DNA of 64,000 bases, taken from contig HG738138.1 in NCBI GenBank assembly GCA_000499405.2, positions 9,670,888 through 9,734,887 on the forward strand, given 5' to 3'. This document shows, piece by piece, positions 38,101 to 50,600 of this stretch (the first letter of the stretch is position 1; each line of letters starts with the position of its first letter). Below the pieces are notes generated by a model. The model did no database searches. It worked only from the letters and a program-made list of their open reading frames with translations, and was not told the origin of the DNA. Both the position numbers and the translations under genes were made by a program. This DNA comes from Onchocerca volvulus (Eukaryota > Nematoda > Chromadorea > Rhabditida > Onchocercidae).

Positions 38101-40189
38101 TCATGTTCCAAAACATGTGCAAAGTTGTTTCCTGGAACACAAGAATGAGAGTAGTGGATTGATTCTTACGCTAATCGGCGATGATTACATATATCGGGGT
38201 GATTTCTATCATGAAAGTCGAAGTGAACTTCATGTTGAAGAGCAACTTGTTGCTGCCATTTATGATCTCATTTCCAAGTATAAGGTTTATTACTTTTAAA
38301 TTTCTCTTTTTGAAGATTTGTCGCCTGACTCAGAATACAGAAATTTTTTCTTTTTCACTGTACTCCTTCTTGAACTTATCTGGCATTTTTCATTGTTTGT
38401 ATGTGGAAAAGGATCTTATCTATTTATAAACATGGAAAAGAAGTAATTTTTAAGCCACACAAAGTTTCAGGTGGATCTCTTCGAAGCAGTGATATATGTG
38501 TCCAAGAGTCCATGCTTTCACCAGGACTGTGATCCGAAATGTGAAGTAGTGGATGAATGTAAGAGCAATAAAGCTTGCGCAAAATTGCTTGGTTTATTAC
38601 TATCTAAAATTCGCAAGGAGCTTAGTAAAGTGGATGTTAAAATGACTGTCAAATTTTTATATCCACATTTGAACCGTGGTGATCTCTATACCAAGCAGGG
38701 TATTCTCTGCATGCTTCAAGCTGGCATAAAAGTTTGCTTCTTTTGCGTTTTCATTAAATTTTTCCAACTTTTATTTGTATTAATCTGGCTCCCTATCTCT
38801 TGTGATGTGATTCGACTTGAATTTTAGTAAAAAACTTGATAGGAATTTTGGACTTTATACAACATAAACTTAGTGATCATGACATTTCAAATTTAAGTTT
38901 CCTCTTTCTGATATAATTATATAAAAATGTGCTTCGTGTCAGCAAGCAATTTTTTGCTAATTGCTTGAATTCTTGAGTTTTGATTAGCGATGGTTATATT
39001 TAGGTCGAACCATTATTGCTCAAGGATTGGTCTGCGGTGATGGACTGGACTCCGCATGCTGATCACAAAGGAGAATATTTACAGGTTTTTATTTACATAT
39101 AATTTTAAATTGCTTCCTTTGTTAAGTCACTTGGAATTAATTGGACGTTACCAAGGAAAATACAAATCTATAGTAGTTGGAATAATTCGGCAGTTAAAAC
39201 TGCGATAGGTTAATTCAGATATAATGCTGGAAATCTATAATTGATTCATATTTAGTTATGGAACAGTCATAATCTTGATAAAGCAGTAGCACAATCTCAA
39301 TCATTTATCAACGAGTGTAGGCGTGCTCTTGGTCTATCAATGAAGTTTTGGGTAGCTGAAATACATGAAATTGTTAAAAATACTATCTTGCATTATTCCG
39401 AGATTCGAGCGAAATGTAGCGAGTTGAACAATGCACTGAAACAAGTATGATTCGTGTTTATTTACTGAATAAGATATGTTGAAAAAGTTCTGATAAAGGC
39501 ATATTTTAAAAATATTTTTCATTATCTTGTTAGGTATTCTAAATTATATTGGTAATTATTGGAAATATTCATTCAGAAATTTAAATATCTTTTAGAGCTA
39601 CCCAATATTTTTTAAAATTTTTAGTTGGACCTGACAGCAACACCGCATAAAATTCGTTCAACACCGAGTAAACGTCGTAGCTTCATTGACATGCTCGAAT
39701 TACGTGATAAGCTATTACTAAGGCATACGGATAAGCACAAGAATGGAAGCAATATATCTGTTGCCAGGTTACCGTAATTACTTTAACTTTGTAAATTGAG
39801 ATTATCAAAAACGTGTGTTTGTTGGTTTAGTTTAATGCAAAGAATATCCGAGATGGAGTGAAAGTATTCTATGTTGCCATGAACCAAGGAACCTTTGTCA
39901 GTCATTTCGAATGAGTGATTAACATGTGATAATCGCAAGACGAAACTATCGTTTCTGGATAGGGAAAAGGGATTATTTGGATGGGATGATTTTTAGCTAA
40001 TTCATAATATTTGTAAATTTTAGTGATGATGCACATGCGCAAGCAATGGTTGCATCGTTCTGCGGTCGATCATTTGATGATGGTGAAACGAATGAAATCG
40101 CGCAACGAATCGGTCGTGCTACTGCCAATATAAATGTGGAAATTGAAACATTATTGGAGTTTTTAGCTCACAAAGGAGCTCTTAGTTAA
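33514..40189 (+). CDS. Cysteine-rich CXC-type domain protein, uncharacterised
   Basis: Not recognised as a named gene. Ten exons close in frame to about 568 residues: 33514-33627, 35837-36072, 37272-37461, 37839-37939, 38059-38284, 38471-38731, 39004-39084, 39256-39444, 39625-39767, 40024-40189. Residues about 85-230 hold three cysteine-dense modules (starting CCDCLAAQNRC, CDCLRIKEPCSKLCAC, and GCQCAKGKKQCVKKECPC...CKCNGDC), a spacing like the zinc-binding CXC/pre-SET-type domains of EZH2, MSL2 and tesmin/LIN-54 proteins, which bind DNA or chromatin. The tesmin signature CNCKKS...YCECF is absent, so it is not LIN-54, and no SET domain follows. The C-terminal 340 residues look mostly helical, with a CFHQDCDPKCEVVDEC cluster, and end FLAHKGALS. 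Nuclear localisation and nucleic-acid binding are inferred. The first exon, separated by a 2.2-kb intron, is plausible by phase but less sure; the next ATG in frame is in the second exon (about 35945). Confidence 0.78.
35102..35201. repeat. (TTA)n microsatellite passing into (TTAA)n
   Basis: About 78 bases of TTA repeats followed by about 22 bases of ATTA/TTAA tetranucleotides, in intron 1 of the CXC gene. Confidence 0.95.
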
Positions 40190-43100
40190 TTTGAACTAGA
40201 CGTGTGGGAGAGCAAACATTTGCAAAACGATTTATTTTCGATCAACTTCTTCATTGCAATGAAAATCGAATCAACATATTTCATATATTTTGAGCATAAA
40301 ACTAGGAACAAATTTTTTCCCAAAAAAAAAAAAAGAAAAAAAGAAAAAAAAGGAAAAAAAGAAAAAAAATGAATGAATTGAAATTGAAGATGTTGTCCAC
40401 TTGCGTATTTGAATCATTTGAAAATACAAGTTTTCTCAGTATTGGTAAAATTTGATTCAGTAAGCGAAAATATGCATTTCAATTATTTCTCATTCGCTTT
40501 CAGAAATCTCACTTAAGCAGGTATGATATGTTATTTCCTCATTTTTGCTGTTGTTAAGATGTTGGAATGCCAGTATTACCAGAAGGATTCATCGTAAGGT
40601 TGTCTTTATTAGGAAAATTGCATGATAATCAATTCAAGCTAATAGATTTTCTTTTTTTCTATTCATCTTTTTCAGTTAATATCTCTTAATTTTTGTGATT
40701 TTTTCTGATCTGTATTTGGGTTAATCATTTGTCTACTTTCTGGCCTTTTTTTTTTTTTTTTGTTCACTAGTCTGTCAGAATATTGCGACACCAATTTGAA
40801 TCAGTTATTCCTGAGATGATTATTGTGAACAAAAAACCTCATCATATTCAATTAAATTAACTTATTTGTTATTTATTCCTAGCCATTCTATAATCGAAAT
40901 TTTTTTTTTTTTTTTTTTTTGAGCTGATAATATAACTGAAGCGCTAAATGTTCTGCCTTTTACATTTTCCTTATTTAAAGCCTAAGTTGTGTAGTGCCAC
41001 AGAATGATTTATTTAATGCCCAATTTATGTGATTGTGATCAGAAATTCAAAACGATGATGGATGCCCAAATTATGATATGCATAATAATAGACATTTTGT
41101 TTGAATCAGAAATTTAAGATCTCTCAGACTTGACCTTAACCTAGAATTCCCCAGTTTGTGAATTTGATTCCCACTGTTCACAAAGAATAGTTAGTTTTTT
41201 CTTCTGGAGGAATAGTTTGTTTTTTGAAACAGTGAACAGATGATTGGCTGCCTGAAATAATTAGTGTCCAACTCGCCTTCCAAAGATAAAGAAAAGCCCT
41301 CAAAGCTTTTTGAATGACTTAGTTTAATGTCAACAGAAATGTGCTGTGTTGATAACAAGTTTGATATGCATGTGGGGTTTTCGTTGAACAGTAATTTATA
41401 GCCAAATCTTTGTTGGATAAAAGGAGAGAATGCTTTTTTATAATTTAACGAACATTAATAAATTGCTCTAATTTCTTTCTGATTACCCCTTTATTTTTCT
41501 ACATTTTCATAATAAGTAGTATTATTACCTGAAAAAAGTTCTCTCCATAGATAGCTGCTGTACATGTTTGTCAGAGGCCACAGATTTGAAACCTATTTAT
41601 GAAATCATAACTACTTTTTGTTTTGTTTCATAAGACAAAGATTTTTATGTGCAAAACCTAACAAGTGATGAAATTTGCCGAAACAACTTCTGAATTAAGT
41701 TTCTGAAATTTGTGAGTCATTTTTAGGAAAACTTGTTAGTATTAGGAAATAATTTAGAGAAGTTAAATCATGGTATTATATTACCGCTGTGAAAGTTTGA
41801 ATAAAAGGTCACTTCACCCAATTATTAGGAAAGTGGCGAAGTGAACTTCAGTGGTTGACACTAAATATATTCTATGAGCAGATGTTACCAAACAATGCGA
41901 TCTGTTTCATCTGCAGTCTAAAAAAATGATTTATAAGGAATTCAAATGGTGGTGGTACACTGTTGCAAAAAAATGCAAGCATTGTCATCGATATCTTCAC
42001 ATCTGGGCTATATTGACTTTCATTTCCGGGATCCCCTGCTATGACTGTAATTACAAAATTTTCCCACTTCTAACGGAAAATATGGAATGAATTTCATATT
42101 AATTGTCGAACATTCAACAAATTCTTGGCTTCTTTTTGAATCATTTTGACAAGTCTCTAATTCATTTCATTATTCCAATAATTACTCTAGCTCTCGTAGC
42201 AATTTATTATAATGCGCTTATGCTTATATTTTTTTTGCATATACCATAATTACCACTGAATTACCATAGGATTGCTTCATAATTTATCTGAATCTCCAAG
42301 AGATGTATTCCAGGATTGTTTTATAGTTTTCCTTCTCAAAACCATTCAATTTTTGTAATATGAACCCCGTATTATGCAAAATGTTGAGCGAATACAGGGC
42401 ATATATACGAATTTAAAAATGAAGACGTATTTATTGTACAATAAATTATCAGATTTTCATCACTCTAAAATCCTGTTTTTGTAAACTGCATAGTGCACAA
42501 TGCTATTATTTTTTTCCAATTTTTAGTATGTAATGATGATATAAAATTCAGCCAGTAGGTAGTTTTTTGCAATAAAAGAGTGAAACTTCTATAAATCAGA
42601 AATCAGTATGGATTGGACTCGTTTTGATATGGATAAGTACTAAAAGGAATAGCAGAAAACTTACATGGACAAGTACTAAAAGGAATAGCAGAAAAATAAA
42701 AAGTTTCGATAATCAGTGTCTGATTGTTTTCATTATCGCACTATTACGTTACAGATAAAATATCGATAATTGTTCGTTTATAGTTTGCTTACTTAAATAA
42801 TTAAATAATGCACCCTCCTTTACTTGTGTAGCTTTTTCGAAATGACTGATGCAAGGGTAATCTTTTTATTTCGACTTGTATTTTTGCAAATATTTCCCGA
42901 CGCCAAATTTAGATTTAAAAAAATGATTGGAAAACTGGATGCACAGTAGCATTCGTTACCCTGTGTCCTTCTTTCAGGCCAAAAATAATGAGTGCAAGCA
43001 AAAGGAAGCTGTGCATGTTGCAAATCCCCACGAAGTTGCATATGCGAGAAAAACGCATGCGTGATGAGAAGTATACTGACTTACTTTCAGGAAAAGCAAT

Positions 43101-46100
43101 AAATATCTTTTTAGTAATTTTTTGAAGTAATTAACAGTTCACGAATGAAGAAGTTCAGATAGAGTTAGCTAAATTTTCTTTTAACTTCCGTTTGCGATGA
43201 ACGTTAGAATTGAAAAGATATTAGCAAAAGGATTCGATCAGAAAGGGTCATTAATCCCAATGAAGCTCCTTTCTATGCATATAAAGAGCATTCGCACTGC
43301 ACTTCTAGAAAATACACAGTAGATTTATTCGGCATCTCAAAGCGGACAAATTCACAGAGAGTATGGAGGAGTTGTGGAAGGTTTGCTGACTTGCAATTCT
43401 CATAAATTGCCCCTGAACTGTGGAAATTACGGATCCTGTTCTCATCATCAATTACTCCTAATTGTCAATTTCTTAAACTGTTGGGTGCTCTACAGACTGT
43501 TCGGTAAAAATAGCTCCCAATATGCAATTTTGAAATAATAAATAGTAGGACATTCTTATCCAAATATATTACTTTCTATAATTTGATAATAGTTATAAGC
43601 ACTTTGACTAATAATTCCTTGAAACTGATCATTGCATCCTTTATTTTTCGGTACTCGCTCCCAGAGGTTCACTCATAACCATTTATCTACTGATAGGCTA
43701 TCACTTACTATGATATATTATCATTTCATCCATTTTTTTTTCGTTTGATTATATAATAATAGATGCTGAGGATGCTAGTTTGAATCTCATTTGAAATAAT
43801 TATTTGAAATGCTAAAGAAAATTCTACACTGAGAAGACCTATTTTCTAGACACAATGGTTATACATGAATGGAAGTTGCACTTCATCTATTTATTGATTT
43901 ATTTGACTCAATGAATTATTTAGTCCTTTACTATTCTGAAACTATTCTGGAAACATTTATTATATAATATCATTACGTTTTGTCATGAAACCGACAGTGT
44001 ATAATACATTTCACAATTGTAGTTCGCCAAGCAATTGTAAACACAAAGTTTCGCTAAAAAATTTATTCAAACAGTAAAATTAGCTTTAAATTTACCATCA
44101 GGATAAAACACATTGCAAGGCATTCGTCTCATTAGAAATAATCGTCGTAGTAATCGCACAAATCATTATCTATTAAAATATTATCCATTGTGATGTTGCA
44201 AGAAGCTATGAATTAATCTCTATTTTCCATATCTCTCCATTTTCTTAGTTAAATAACTATCCATATATATTAGAAAGAAGCAAAAATAAATAAATAAATA
44301 ATTAAAAGAAGAATAAAAAAATAAAATTGTGAACTTGACAATTTCAGTTATAGTATAAAAATTTCGAAATATGAACTATTCGAATTTCAATATTTCACAT
44401 TTTTAAAAATTGATGAAAAAAGTAAGTTGTGAGTAAGAAATATAGGGAGCAACTCAACCATTGTTCCTAATTGATATTTATTCTTACTCTCGTTCTTCTT
44501 GCTGATGAGTATCAAAGTATTAGTCATATTAAATAAGTGATAACATTCTGAGTAATTGTAACGACTACATTTATTACAACGCTTTAATAGAATGGAATGA
44601 TAAGAGGATGTACGTTGCAAGTATACGCGATTTGCTGCGAAGCATTAATCGCATTGCGTCTTTTACGACAATAAATGCCATTGTAATTGGTGATATCAAC
44701 ACCACATTAACAACGTTATCACCAAAATAAATTGATGTATGATGAAGGTTAATGCATGTGATGTGTGTGTATGTGTGAATGAGAGAGTGTCTATGCATTC
44801 CTGTTCAGTGTCTGTGTATCAGGTGCACCAATCTTGAAAAGGAATTTCGTCCAATTCTATATTCTTACTTCTCTTCGTCCTTTTATATTTCAATTTATTC
44901 TTATCAAATTCATGTTAATATCAATTCATATTTTTCGGTCATTTTTCAGATTGAAAAGTAAATAAGTAAAAGACTAGTTAGTAAAAGAAATCAGCAATCA
45001 CCTATAATGACTTCAACATTGTTGATAATGCTAAAATTTTATATTTTGCATCAGAAAGTAAACTTACCAATTGGATTATTATGTTAGAAATTGTTGAGTG
45101 ATGAATATACGAGTGGGTGCTACATTTCAGTCTTCGAATCAATTTTAACTTAGTTGTTTACTTTATGGTGAATTTTCATTCATGTGTCTTTAATTGAAGT
45201 AAAGTGGAAGTGGTTAAAGAAGAAATAAGCATACACCCGACACTAAAATTGTAAAAACAATAAAGTTTCTTTTAGAATTAGTTAAATATTTGCTTATAAT
45301 TTATCGTATGAACTCGAATTCAAACGGACGGAAAATAATGGAATAATCGGAGGATTAATTTTAAAGTTCTAGATCTTCTATCAAGCTTAAGAGTCGTTAA
45401 CAAAAGGATTTTCTGATTTTAGAGCACAGAATCGAAAAAAATATCACCACCAAGGATGATTTTATACTTGTTGTTTGTGATGCAAACATGCTGAAAAAAA
45501 GAGAATTGATTAAAAAATGGTGTTGAATATCATCATTACAAGAGGAATGCGCGAAAAAGGAATGTCGCCGTTGATTTTAAAACAAAAACAGGTTTCAATA
45601 ATCATTGACTCTATTGCTCACCCTTCTCCGAAAATTCCATTAGAATTACCTGTATAGGTTCTGCGCCTATAGTTGAAAAATCGACTCAAGCAAATACAGG
45701 CATGCGTCCGAAATGAATCACGTTGCACGAAAACCACGAGCTTCTGTGACGACAATTAAATACTCGTCCCTCTCCTTCAACCTTTCTCCTTATCTTCTTT
45801 CAAAATCATCCTTTTTTGAATGTATTGTGCTGCTAAAGCTATATTTTCAATTAATATAATTATTCTACATATTACTCTCATCGAATCTTTCATGATACAT
45901 CCTTCTAGTTGCTGATCGTAGTGAACTAACTGGATGTATCCATCTGGTGTAAGATGTTCATTAAGAGACGAGAAAAGTTCCGTAGTAACGATCTTCCTAG
46001 TTCTTTATTACGTGTACTGTTTTTAATCTTTCGTTCTTTGGAACTCACTTTGTTATGAATCGTTGATGATATTTTCAACAACGCACTATGCAACAAGAAA

Positions 46101-47510
46101 AATACTGTCTTGCGACGAAGTAGATCACCGTCTGAAGCTAATTTAATCCTGTTTCATTCAATTAAAGATAGAATCTTGTAGCTGTTCTCTTCAGATTATC
46201 ATTTTGAAGATTGAAAACCTTGGCAAATTTATTGCTTTTATTTTTACTTTGGAAGAAAAGTGGAAAGCGTGATGAAAGAACAAGTGCAACATCATGTGCG
46301 GACAAATTAAATTATCAGAGAGTTTGAAACTCACTTACTTAAGCCACTCCATAATCTTGATATATCTTACATGAATTTTTTGACATTTATCTTACTCTAA
46401 TGGCAATTCATTTCATTATTCCATCTTTGGCACTTCCTTTCGCATTTCAACAAACAAATAAAGACAACAAACCATTTTTGCGTATTGTTCATTTTATATC
46501 TATTAGAAAGAAAAAGAAAGTCGCGGAAAAATTTTAGATGTGCTTCACATTATACAGTTCATAGAAAGAATATCACTACAGCCTTTGCCATTTTTTGCTT
46601 TTATTATTAATGATGAGTGCGCAAATAGCTATTATTGAAAAGCTTGTACGAATACAATTATCTGCATATCGCGTTTTGCTGCAGATGTGACAACTAGGAG
46701 CGCTTGCTTCTCACAAGAAATCCCGACATTACAAATGGGACTTGCTGATTTGTTCTGTCTGTATCTAAGTTATTTGTGGATAGAGAGTTTGATATGACAA
46801 TATCATACTTTCGCTAGTGGTGAGTGATAATACATAAGTGATGGCATGCAGACCCATGGAAACATTGTGATCAATCCCTTACATGAAAGAGCTTTCTTTC
46901 TTTTTTTTAGAAGTAAAAAATAAAAAAATATAACACGAGAGTGTAAAAATTATTGGCTAAATAAATAGTTAAATGAGGTCATCATGAAGGAAAAAGGGAT
47001 AGGAAAACGAACCAGCCAAAACTAGGTGTTCCATGTCTTGTACTCCTTTTGTTGGGATATTAGGTCTTCATAAATTGATATCAATTTGTTCTCCTATAAT
47101 GACTACAGATGAGTATCTTACTCTTTGATATCTTTATCACCAAAAGATTTGATTTTTTAATGTTACCCACCGAAATTTATATGATTTTTGGAGAGCTAAC
47201 AGTTTCTAGTTTCTATGTAAGAATACTATTATATAATGATATTAAGATTTCTCAACTGAGTAAAGGGACAAATTCTTAAACCTTTGAGAAGATTCATTTA
47301 AGAAAAGTTCACAAGCTTAATGTTTAAATTAGGAGAAAAAAAAATCTTGATGAGCTTTCAATACCACCTTCATATTTAAAGCATGTCAAATAATTTTAGC
47401 GATGTTTCATTTCTATTTGCTATCACATAAACATTTTTCTTTTTTTTTTTTTTGGCAGAATATTGCAAACAGTGTTCCAAAAATTGTTGAATGATAACAA
47501 ATAATTTTTC
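40190..47510. other. Long intergenic region
   Basis: About 7.3 kb with no supportable gene. It has A/G-rich tracts right after the CXC stop (40321-40370), T runs near 40747 and 40901, one tandem duplication (listed separately), and near 44760 a TGTG-rich stretch. The end is the upstream region of the FGF receptor gene. Confidence 0.5.
42629..42700. repeat. Two tandem copies of a 36-bp unit
   Basis: Units starting at 42629 and 42665 share AAGTACTAAAAGGAATAGCA and differ at a few bases. Confidence 0.88.
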
Positions 47511-47585
47511 AGCAGTCACAACTTATTTTCCAAACAAAAACCTTACCTTACTGTTAAATATATAATTTGCTGATTACAAACAACG

Positions 47586-47615
47586 ATGCGTACTTGTGGG
47601 AGTTCGAACAATTGA
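47586..47615 (+). promoter_or_regulatory. Upstream ORF in the FGF receptor leader
   Basis: ATG CGT ACT TGT GGG AGT TCG AAC AAT TGA, ten codons including the stop, ends five bases before the receptor ATG at 47621 in a different frame. A candidate acceptor TTTTTCAG ends at about 47512, so the uORF would be in the mature leader. Confidence 0.45.
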
Positions 47616-47620
47616 TAATA

Positions 47621-50600
47621 ATGTATCCTGCAATAATATATGTATTTCTGATCACAGTATTAGTAGCATATGTGAATGCTATTGTGCCTACACATAATAG
47701 TGCCAAAGGATTACGACCTTGGCTTCAAAGTAAGTCTATTTTTATGCTTCAAGATGACCACTGTCCAGATACCGTACTATAACAGATCAGTTCTTAAAAA
47801 CCATTCATAATAACGCAATGGTTGAGAAGGTCTTCTGTTCTGAATTAGAAAAGAGCAAATGTTAGTTCCACCTCGTCTATTGCAGATTTGTGGGTTACTG
47901 TCAACGAGTGAAAACTTGCTGCGGTTTTGACACTCCAGATTTTTGTAGTTCCCCAATATCCTATTCTATCATGACTTGAGAATTTGGCTAACTTCTTGGT
48001 CTTCTTATATGATATCTACTATCATTCATCTGCCTTTATCACCATGCCCAAAATTCTAACAGCATAATGTCGATTACTGGCGTATGAGAATAGAAGAAAA
48101 ACGGTGTCCAGTTGTCACTTTTCTCAGAAATCAGTCATTGAACTGTTTCGCCTTGCAAAAAAAAAAAGTGATAAATCAATACAAATGTCACTTGACCTGT
48201 TTGTTGTTTGCTGTACATACGAGTTTTTAATTTTCACAACGCTCGCCTCTTCATATTATCTCGAATGACAGTAGCTGAGAAAACAGGTTGGATTTTGACA
48301 GAATTATAGCTCTCAGAGTCATGTTTCTGCTTGGATAGTCACTGGAATGAGCAACAGAATGTCACCTGCTCTCAAATACTTCGTTCACTATAAATGATTT
48401 ATCCTTTTCAATCATTAATTGTAAAGATTTCAGTATTGGTAGATAAAGGAAACTTATTTTCAGACAAAAGCGTGAATATAATGAGCTAACGAGAACTAAC
48501 ATCCCATTATTTCTAAGTTATTCAAATTGTGATAACCATAGTCTTCTTTCAGCCGGTCCACCTCGATTCAAGCAAAATCAAAGAGTGGTCCATGAGGTAT
48601 TCCTGAATGACAAAGCAATATTCAAATGTACTGCGTTAGCAAGACCGGCTCCAAAGGTTTATTTCCCATTAATCATCCGCAAAATTTAGAAATTATCATA
48701 CATTCGAAAACATCGCAAATCAAGCAAATACTAATGGACTACGTTGTTGATCAACAATGACCAAAATCTCCAGTCAGTGACAATCTGACTAATAGATGAA
48801 ATACAAGGGACGGTTTGATGGTATCCTGAGCCTCTTTTTAAAAATTCAGAATGCAAGGTTGTGGTTTGGCATGCAAATGTACCATCACAAGGAGGCACCA
48901 TACCGGATGATCGAACAGTCCTAGTGATTCAAGCATTTTTTTTTTGTGTGTATGTTTATTTTTAACTGTGAAATGGATCTCTTTTCTTAAAAATTGATGA
49001 ATTCCTAATTTTCAGATCCACTGGTTTAGAAACGGAGAATTTCTGGACCACACAACGTATGCAAATAATGAACGTCTTCGTGAAAATAAAAAACATTTCT
49101 CTTTGGAAATAAGGAGAGTGGAAGTCAGCGATCAGGTTAAATTCCAAACGGATTATCGTTTAATTCTGATCTCGGTATCTATATTCTTTCCAAGCTAATT
49201 CCGTGTTTGCAGGGCTCCTGGGCATGCAAAGTTTGGAATCAAGCCGGCTCTATATTTCGTAATTTTACTCTAGAAATTATTGGTAAGCTTAGAAATAGAT
49301 ATTCATGCGTGTAAACGTGTATAGTGATTCTAACAAATAGTGCGAAGTGAACCGATTGATATCAGTAAACTGCATGAAATAACTTTTCTCCTAACTGGGA
49401 AGATTTCTTTTAATGTTCGACGCATATTTCGAAGTGAGGGAAACAAGGAAGTGTTTTAAAAAAGAGAAACGTAATTTTAAAACGTCCGGGAAAATCGGAT
49501 TATTCTTATGCGTCATCAGTTCTTTTTACTAAAACTCTCTTGAAATATTGGACTGAGTTGTATTATTGGATTTCTGGAACTGCATGTTGATGAGCTGCAG
49601 AATACTTCAACGCATGCAAAAGTTGAAGTTTTATTCAAAATTCTGAAAATTGAAGAAAGAATAACTGCTAATACATCCACAGTACGGTTTTTTTTTTTTT
49701 TTTTTTTTTTGTTGTTATGGCATGAGTTTGATGAGTGCTGTGGCACGTGTTTGATATCGTTGCAGATTTCTGTGATTATTTCTTCATGCATGAATTTCCC
49801 GCCCAACACGTTCCGGAAAAGTGCATCTGTTTATGGTATCTTACGGGCGAGTATCGAAAAGATGGCATCAGCTGGACTGAGGTTAACGATGAACGTTGTG
49901 AAGTTTTCAAAAAATATGCTGCGAAAATTCGAAAACCGTTAGGGAAGAAAATATGTGAGAATGGCGCCTGCGGGAATGAGTTACCGGGAGTGGACGCACA
50001 TGAAGTTTTGCAAGGAGTTGGGTTGCATGATGCAATGCCCAGCGATATAATGCATGATCAGCAACAGCAACTCAGTGGCTTACAAGCGACAGCTCTTTTG
50101 TCCGGTAAGCATGTTTCATTAAATACCAGTTAAAAATTAATCCTTTTTTATAAAAATTTTCAGATCCGGTAAAATTATTCGACTGGCTAGTGGCAAATAA
50201 TTGGGTGGATGTGAGTCATTTGTTATCGAGTCTGTTAACTCAGCAAAAAATTACCGCCATTAAACCAGCACTGAGTGATTGGAATACTTTAGATACTGCT
50301 GAGAAACGTCTTCGTGCACGAACACTTCTTCAACAAGAAATTCCAGATATCAGTGCAACTGTCACAACTAATGGTATTCAAAATGTTGTTCCAGAAAGTA
50401 AGGATGTTAATATTTTAATGAACAACAATGACAGCTCCTCCAGTGAAACTGACGAGAAATTCTCGGAAAAGTCGCCCATAGACTTTTTAATGCATGATCA
50501 GCCGAGTCCAGATGAATCTCGTCGTTCTGATATTGCGCCGAGAAGAATCCATGTTCCGGCCATAGCAACAACTACATCTGCAACACTCACAACAAAAATG

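Noticed and set aside
33514..40189. Calling the CXC gene lin-54/tesmin
   Set aside because: The tesmin repeat signature (CNCKKS...YCECF and the RNPxAF linker) is not present; only the general cysteine spacing is shared.
44574..44961. Opposed short ORFs near 44.6-44.9 kb
   Set aside because: Low-complexity sequence from TG-rich DNA; no family resemblance.
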